NCBI GenBank assembly: GCA_047614125.1
Contig: JBLHHI010000108.1
Location: 1-11,160, forward strand
Reading direction: 5' to 3'
From: JBLHHI01 sp047614125
GTDB lineage: Bacteria; Bacteroidota; Bacteroidia; NS11-12g; UBA9320
DNA length: 11,160 nucleotides
Below, piece after piece: positions 7,688 through 11,160 of this stretch. The notes below the pieces were generated by a model. The model worked only from the letters and a program-made list of their open reading frames with translations. It ran no database searches and was not told where the DNA came from. Within the stretch, counting starts at the first letter, position 1; each line of letters opens with the position of its first letter. A program made the translations under genes and the position numbers.

Positions 7688-8464
7688 ATGGCCACAAACG
7701 TAGAAATCATTTTTTTAGGCACTGGAACCTCGCAAGGCGTTCCCCTCATTGGTTGCCCATGTCCAGTTTGTACTTCCAACAACCTCAAAGATCAACGCCT
7801 TCGCTCCTCCATCTTTTTTAAAGTTGGAAATGATCATATTGTGATTGATACAGGCCCAGACTTTCGCCAGCAAATGCTTCGAGCAAAAGTATCGAAGCTG
7901 GATGCCGTAGTTTTTACGCATGGTCATAAAGACCATACGGCCGGCTTTGATGATATTCGGGCCTACAATTATATGCAGCAAAAAGACATGGAAGTTTTTG
8001 TGGATGAACAAACAGAAGCCGTGCTGCGAAAGGATTTTGATTATGCCTTTGCCAAGATTCGATATCCCGGTGTTCCCAGTGCCAACTTGAACCGGATTAC
8101 CAACGAACCATTTATGGTTGGCAACACGTTGCTCACCCCCATTTCTGTTCTGCATTACAAACTGCCGGTGTTCGGTTTTCGAGTAAAAGATTTCACCTAC
8201 ATCACCGATGCAAATTTTATATCTCAGCAAGAAAAAGACAAAATAAAAGGCAGCAAGATAGTGGTAATCAACGCACTACGTAAAGCTAAGCACATTAGTC
8301 ACTTTACGCTTGATGAGGCCATTGCCCTGGCGAAAGAACTGGGTGCTGAAAAAACATATTTCACCCACATCAGTCACCAATTAGGTAAACACGATGAGGT
8401 GTCCAAAGAATTGCCAAAAGGCATTTTCCTTGCGTTCGATGGTATGAGATTGACGATGGATTAA
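7688..8464 (+). CDS. MBL-fold metallo-hydrolase, PhnP-like
   Basis: A cytosolic metallo-beta-lactamase-fold hydrolase of the PhnP-like branch, probably a phosphodiesterase. PhnP itself cleaves cyclic ribose phosphates in phosphonate breakdown, but no phn genes lie nearby, so the substrate is open. Metal ligands visible are THGHKDH (H78, H80, D82, H83), H156, D174 and a late His in the THISH motif (227-230). The GCPCPVC motif with C23, C25 and C28, plus H235 in GKHDEV, matches the C-C-C-H structural zinc site described in E. coli PhnP. The LGTGTSQGVP opening and DTGPDFR (54-60) are typical. At 258 residues it is full length. It may share the patatin transcript (44-bp gap) or use its own promoter just upstream. 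A terminator lies about 115 bp past the stop. The general class is sure, the reaction inferred. Confidence 0.92.
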   Translation: MATNVEIIFLGTGTSQGVPLIGCPCPVCTSNNLKDQRLRSSIFFKVGNDHIVIDTGPDFRQQMLRAKVSKLDAVVFTHGHKDHTAGFDDIRAYNYMQQKDMEVFVDEQTEAVLRKDFDYAFAKIRYPGVPSANLNRITNEPFMVGNTLLTPISVLHYKLPVFGFRVKDFTYITDANFISQQEKDKIKGSKIVVINALRKAKHISHFTLDEAIALAKELGAEKTYFTHISHQLGKHDEVSKELPKGIFLAFDGMRLTMD

Positions 8465-8541
8465 TGGCTCGCTAAATACGCTAAAACTGCCATGTTAAAT
8501 ACCAAGGTCAAGATCAAAGCTTTAAGATGTTTAGATGTCAT
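8461..8541 (-). CDS. possible 26-residue single-pass membrane microprotein
   Basis: An ATG (8541-8539) opens a 26-codon frame ending in TAA (8463-8461). The peptide begins MTSKHLK, continues with an unbroken hydrophobic stretch (ALILTLVFNMAVLAYLA) and ends in SH, which looks like a small N-in transmembrane peptide. Its stop overlaps the stop of the MBL gene on the other strand. No ribosome binding site or clear TAnnTTTG box was found, though a 13-bp palindrome lies 17-29 bases before the ATG. A 21-codon frame on the opposite strand (8492-8557) overlaps it and is less protein-like. A frame this short can arise by chance; I do not recognise it. Confidence 0.3.
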   Translation of the reverse strand: MTSKHLKALILTLVFNMAVLAYLASH

Positions 8542-8557
8542 TGTAGTAGTATTGTAA

Positions 8558-8570
8558 AGGTTAATAACCT
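8558..8570. repeat. 13-bp palindrome AGGTTA-A-TAACCT
   Basis: Perfect 6-bp arms around one central base. It lies between the MBL gene and the terminator, 17 bases upstream of the possible minus-strand microprotein ATG. It could be a dimeric repressor site or a weak hairpin; no regulator can be named. Confidence 0.4.
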
Positions 8571-8578
8571 AATAAATA

Positions 8579-8615
8579 AGGCTTGCTTGTAGTAAAACAA
8601 GCCTGTTAATTTTCT
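8579..8615 (+). terminator. rho-independent terminator after the MBL gene
   Basis: AGGCTTG (8579-8585) pairs perfectly with CAAGCCT (8598-8604) across a 12-base loop, and GTTAATTTTCT follows, giving a moderately U-rich tail. It separates the patatin/MBL unit from the reductase/transporter unit. On the minus strand the stem is followed by TATTTATT, so it may also work in that direction. Confidence 0.7.
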
Positions 8616-8662
8616 ATAAATATTTACAAAGTACAGAAAAAATACTGAATAATCAAAATGTT

Positions 8663-9142
8663 ATGAACAATATGCATTCGGAGATTACGGCACATCTTTC
8701 GAAAGATGAAAAGTACAAACTTGCACTTCAACAAGTAAAAGCATTGGTTGAAGACGAGAAAAATTTGATCGCCAACATGGCCAATATGAGCGCAATTCTT
8801 CAACATAGTTTTCAGTTTTGGTGGACGGGTTTTTATTTGGTGGATGGAACCAGCTTGGTGCTCGGGCCCTTTCAAGGACCTGTGGCATGCACCCGCATTA
8901 ATAAAGATCGAGGCGTTTGTGGCAAGGCATGGAGAGATGAAAAAACGCTGATTGTACCCAACGTACACGAGTTTGATGACCACATAGCCTGCAGTGCTGA
9001 AACCAATTCAGAAATCGTTGTGCCCATTTTCACAAAAGGAACAATGATTGGTGTTCTCGATATCGACAGCAAGAATTTCAAAACCTTTGATGAAGTAGAC
9101 GCCAACTACTTAGAGCAATTAACGAAGTTACTCGTAGAATGA
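8663..9142 (+). CDS. msrC: free methionine-(R)-sulfoxide reductase, GAF domain
   Basis: Reduces free L-methionine-(R)-sulfoxide to methionine in the cytosol using thioredoxin-type reductant. A single GAF domain fills residues 20-157. The three family cysteines are C76 (PVACTRI), C86 (GVCGKAW) and C110 (HIACSAETNSEI). Their 10- and 24-residue spacings equal those of the E. coli enzyme MsrC/YebR, as I recall it (C84, C94, C118). WWTGFY at 53-58 is also typical, and the length of 159 is normal. ATG 8663 is preferred but M4 (8672) is possible. A two-codon frame ATG-TTA-TGA (8658-8666) overlaps the start as ATGA. The gene overlaps the transporter gene by 4 bases, so both are probably made from one message after the upstream terminator. 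No clear promoter box was found in 8605-8662. Function is well supported. Confidence 0.93.
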   Translation: MNNMHSEITAHLSKDEKYKLALQQVKALVEDEKNLIANMANMSAILQHSFQFWWTGFYLVDGTSLVLGPFQGPVACTRINKDRGVCGKAWRDEKTLIVPNVHEFDDHIACSAETNSEIVVPIFTKGTMIGVLDIDSKNFKTFDEVDANYLEQLTKLLVE

Positions 9143-10500
9143 AGCTGGCTACGTCGTATGTAAAATGGGTACAAAAGTATCTGCCATCTCCCATGGTTAT
9201 TGCGTTGTTGCTTACGGTTCTCACCTTTATTCTGGCATTGTTATTTACAACTTCCAACCAAAATGGCGCCAATAGAATAATCGAAATAGCGCATTTTTGG
9301 GAAACCGGATTTTGGGAACTTCTTACCTTCACCATCCAAATGATGCTGATGTTGGTACTCGGGCATACGCTGGCTTTGAGTAAAGCCGCCGATCGATTAA
9401 TTCGTTTGGTTACGCATCAATGCACTTCCAATGCCAAGGCCGTTGTTTTGGTTACCCTTTTCTCGTTGCTTATGGGGTATGTAAACTGGGGTTGTGGACT
9501 CATCTTTGGCGCCATACTTGCGTATAAGGTTGGCTTGCATGCTAAAGAGAAAAATATTTCGATAAACTACCCCTTAGTGGTTGCTTGCGGATATACCTCG
9601 CTCATGGTTTGGCATGGTGGTTTGTCTGGTTCAGCGCCGTTGGATGTTGCTAAACTGGGTCATAATTTAGAATCGGTTATTGGAGTAGTTCCTATATCTG
9701 AAACCATTTTTGCACCAGCTAATATTGCCGTTTTTTGGGGGTGCATTATCCTCTTACCGCTTGCTGCCTTATTGATATCAAGGTTGCATTCATCATCAGC
9801 AATAGGACTTCCGGATCAAGTGTTTGCTTCAAATCCTGAAACAACCCAACCAGCTTCATCAAATCATACCTTAGCCGATCGATTGGATAACAAGGTGAGC
9901 ATTGGACTGATTTTCGGATCCATGATTCTTCTATTGGCCATAATATCGTTTTTAGAGAATGAAAATAAGTGGATGTATTTTAATCTCAATTCCATCAACT
10001 TCATTCTCTTTGGCCTATCCCTACTACTTCATCGTTCCATTACATCATTTAGCATGGCTACAGAAGAAGCCATTAAAGGCAGTACCAGCATCCTCATTCA
10101 GTTTCCATTGTATGCAGGCATAATGGGCATCCTAAAATACAGCGGCTTGTTGGTGGTTGTTGCCCAGTTTTTTGTGGATCACAGCACAACCGAAACCTTT
10201 CCCTTCTTTGCGTTTTTATCGAGTGCCTTGGTAAACATCTTTGTTCCAAGCGGCGGAGCTCAATGGCAGGTACAAGGCCCCATTTTGGTTGAAGCGGCTC
10301 AGCACCTGGGCGTTCCCATAAACAAAACCATTATGAGTTTGGCCTACGGTGATCAGCTTACCAATATGTTGCAGCCCTTTTGGGCATTGCCTTTGCTGGG
10401 CATCACCAAGCTAAAGGCCAAAGACATTCTTCCGTATTCCATGCTTTTTATGTTGTTTGGTTTTGTGATTTATACCGTGGCACTTTTCTTTATTTGGTAG
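9139..10500 (+). CDS. atoE: AtoE-type short-chain fatty acid transporter
   Basis: An inner-membrane carrier of the short-chain fatty acid transporter family, thought to take up acetoacetate, butyrate and similar acids. Eleven or twelve hydrophobic segments are visible. The family signatures are MVWHGGLSGSAPL at 156-168 and NIFVPSGGAQWQVQGP from residue 366, together with YVNWGCGLIFG near 114-124. A polar loop of about 35 residues (216-252) splits the two halves. The 453-residue length is close to E. coli AtoE (440). Translation starts at an ATG inside the end of the reductase gene (ATGA, 9139-9142), a classic coupling overlap. No acetoacetyl-CoA transferase or thiolase genes (atoDAB) are in the window, so the substrate is not confirmed by context. 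The sequence looks intact. Confidence 0.95.
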   Translation: MKLATSYVKWVQKYLPSPMVIALLLTVLTFILALLFTTSNQNGANRIIEIAHFWETGFWELLTFTIQMMLMLVLGHTLALSKAADRLIRLVTHQCTSNAKAVVLVTLFSLLMGYVNWGCGLIFGAILAYKVGLHAKEKNISINYPLVVACGYTSLMVWHGGLSGSAPLDVAKLGHNLESVIGVVPISETIFAPANIAVFWGCIILLPLAALLISRLHSSSAIGLPDQVFASNPETTQPASSNHTLADRLDNKVSIGLIFGSMILLLAIISFLENENKWMYFNLNSINFILFGLSLLLHRSITSFSMATEEAIKGSTSILIQFPLYAGIMGILKYSGLLVVVAQFFVDHSTTETFPFFAFLSSALVNIFVPSGGAQWQVQGPILVEAAQHLGVPINKTIMSLAYGDQLTNMLQPFWALPLLGITKLKAKDILPYSMLFMLFGFVIYTVALFFIW

Positions 10501-10505
10501 AATGG

Positions 10506-10539
10506 TTTGTGGTAATATTCCATCAAGAAAGTAATATTG
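10506..10539 (+). promoter_or_regulatory. possible promoter of miaE
   Basis: TTTG (10506-10509), a 22-base spacer, then TAATATTG (10532-10539), one mismatch from TAnnTTTG. The miaE ATG at 10544 starts 4 bases past the box, so the message would be leaderless or nearly so. It is the only promoter-like sequence in the 43-bp gap. Confidence 0.35.
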
Positions 10540-10543
10540 CACC

Positions 10544-11125
10544 ATGTTGGGATTAAAACTAGCCACGGATCCACGTTGGGTAAACATTGCTGAGAAGAAC
10601 ATCGAAGAAATCTTAACCGATCATGCCTTCTGTGAGCAAAAAGCAGCCACTTCCGGCATTTCCATTATTGTTAAATTTTCTGATTATCAAGATATTGTTG
10701 ACCAAGTAAGCCCTATTGTAGCCGAAGAATGGGGACATTTCCGAAAGGTATTGAAAGAGCTCAAATCACGTGGCTTTGATTTGGGTAAATGTAGGAAAGA
10801 TGATTACGTAGTAAAACTGCAAAGCTTTGTAAGAAAGGGTGGGTCGAGAATGCAGCAAGTGGTTGAATCTCTGCTGGTTTGCGCCATGATTGAAGCGCGA
10901 AGCTGTGAACGATTCCGACTGCTTTCCCTTCACATTTCCGATGATACGTTAAAAGATTTCTATCATGAATTTATGGTTTCGGAAGCCGGTCATTACAAGC
11001 TTTTTATCGAATTGGCCGAGAAGTATTCATCGAAAGAATACGCCCGAAACCGATGGCAAGAATACGTTGATTTTGAAGCCGAGATGATTGCTACTTTGGA
11101 GTATCGAAGCGACCGGATGCATTGA
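10544..11125 (+). CDS. miaE: tRNA-(ms2io6A37) hydroxylase MiaE
   Basis: An O2-dependent diiron monooxygenase that hydroxylates the isopentenyl chain of ms2i6A37 in tRNA to ms2io6A37, acting after MiaA and MiaB. The ferritin-like four-helix fold is shown by the ligand set E31, the E62-W-G-H65 pair, E117, and the E147-A-G-H150 pair. The opening LGLKLATDPRWV and the GGSRMQQVVESLLVCAMIEARSCERF segment are typical. It has 193 residues, the usual short form of Bacteroidota rather than the longer Salmonella one. It lies 43 bp after the transporter gene with a candidate promoter in the gap, so it may be a separate unit. MiaA is encoded 8 kb away on the other strand. Its stop is one base from the stop of a possible convergent gene. 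All expected ligands are present. Confidence 0.93.
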   Translation: MLGLKLATDPRWVNIAEKNIEEILTDHAFCEQKAATSGISIIVKFSDYQDIVDQVSPIVAEEWGHFRKVLKELKSRGFDLGKCRKDDYVVKLQSFVRKGGSRMQQVVESLLVCAMIEARSCERFRLLSLHISDDTLKDFYHEFMVSEAGHYKLFIELAEKYSSKEYARNRWQEYVDFEAEMIATLEYRSDRMH

Positions 11126-11126
11126 G

Positions 11127-11160
11127 CTATTTTTCTCTTGGCGGTCGCTCAGCTCCAGCT
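11127..11160 (-). CDS. possible C-terminus of a minus-strand gene leaving the window
   Basis: Read on the minus strand from the window edge, this gives AGAERPPREK followed by TAG (11129-11127). The charged Pro/Arg ending is plausible for a protein tail, and a tail-to-tail arrangement with miaE would fit the packing elsewhere. Eleven codons cannot establish a gene and no family can be named. Confidence 0.3.
   Translation of the reverse strand, partial: AGAERPPREK

Noticed and set aside
7715..8230. Minus-strand frame of 171 codons antisense to the MBL-fold gene
   Set aside because: The plus strand carries all metal-binding motifs of a known family. The antisense product has no recognisable domain, signal or start context.
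5703..8464. Patatin plus metallohydrolase as an anti-phage system
   Set aside because: Patatin effectors occur in CBASS-type systems, but there is no nucleotide cyclase, sensor or ubiquitin-like partner here. The patatin has a large membrane domain and the MBL protein is PhnP-like.
8492..8557. Plus-strand 21-codon frame (MLNTKVKIKALRC...) in the gap after the MBL gene
   Set aside because: It lies antisense to the better-looking microprotein frame and has no binding site. It is too short to support on its own.
1..11160. tRNA, rRNA, CRISPR arrays, insertion sequences, attachment sites, replication origin
   Set aside because: Reading both strands showed no cloverleaf-like element, regularly spaced repeats, terminal inverted repeats or DnaA-box clusters.

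Overview
The window reads as chromosomal DNA from an aerobic member of the Bacteroidota, most likely a Flavobacteriales-type marine or freshwater lineage. The pointers are a DUF5723-type outer-membrane barrel, a PorP/SprF-family protein of the type IX secretion/gliding group, low G+C with dense gene packing, hardly any Shine-Dalgarno sequences, and several promoter-like elements of the Bacteroidota type (TTTG near -33, TAnnTTTG near -7). MiaE (an O2-dependent diiron hydroxylase) and a free-methionine-sulfoxide reductase fit an oxygen-exposed life. The lineage is inferred from gene content only.

Layout. (1) 57-1586 (+): DUF5723-type secreted barrel with an odd basic C-terminal tail. It meets the next gene tail-to-tail with 4 bp between stop codons. 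(2) 4510-1591 (-): a compact three-gene operon, cca (CCA-adding enzyme) > pRiA4b ORF-3/IS1096 TnpR-like acidic protein > miaA, with both junctions being one-base TAATG overlaps. (3) 4511-4666: a 156-bp divergent promoter region carrying two oppositely oriented TAnnTTTG boxes. (4) 4667-8464 (+): PorP/SprF-like protein, a multi-pass membrane protein with a cytosolic or periplasmic patatin lipase domain, and a PhnP-like metallo-beta-lactamase-fold hydrolase. (5) 8465-8662: the largest gap (198 bp), with a rho-independent terminator, a 13-bp palindrome and a possible 26-residue membrane microprotein on the minus strand. (6) 8663-10500 (+): free methionine-(R)-sulfoxide reductase translationally coupled (ATGA) to an AtoE-type short-chain fatty acid transporter. 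(7) 10544-11125 (+): miaE, followed one base later by what may be the C-terminus of a minus-strand gene running out of the window.

How they work together. The strongest theme is tRNA maturation: Cca finishes the 3' CCA end, MiaA prenylates A37, and MiaE hydroxylates the (methylthiolated) product. MiaB, needed in between, is not in the window. The second theme is the envelope: two outer-membrane proteins and an inner-membrane patatin. No tRNA, rRNA, CRISPR array, insertion sequence, phage gene or attachment site was seen, and no stretch over 300 bases lacks a gene. I do not see a convincing new defence or mobile system. The items most worth a second look are the uncharacterised acidic protein locked inside the tRNA operon, the seven-helix patatin with its TTG start, the possible microprotein, and the promoter boxes set almost directly against start codons.
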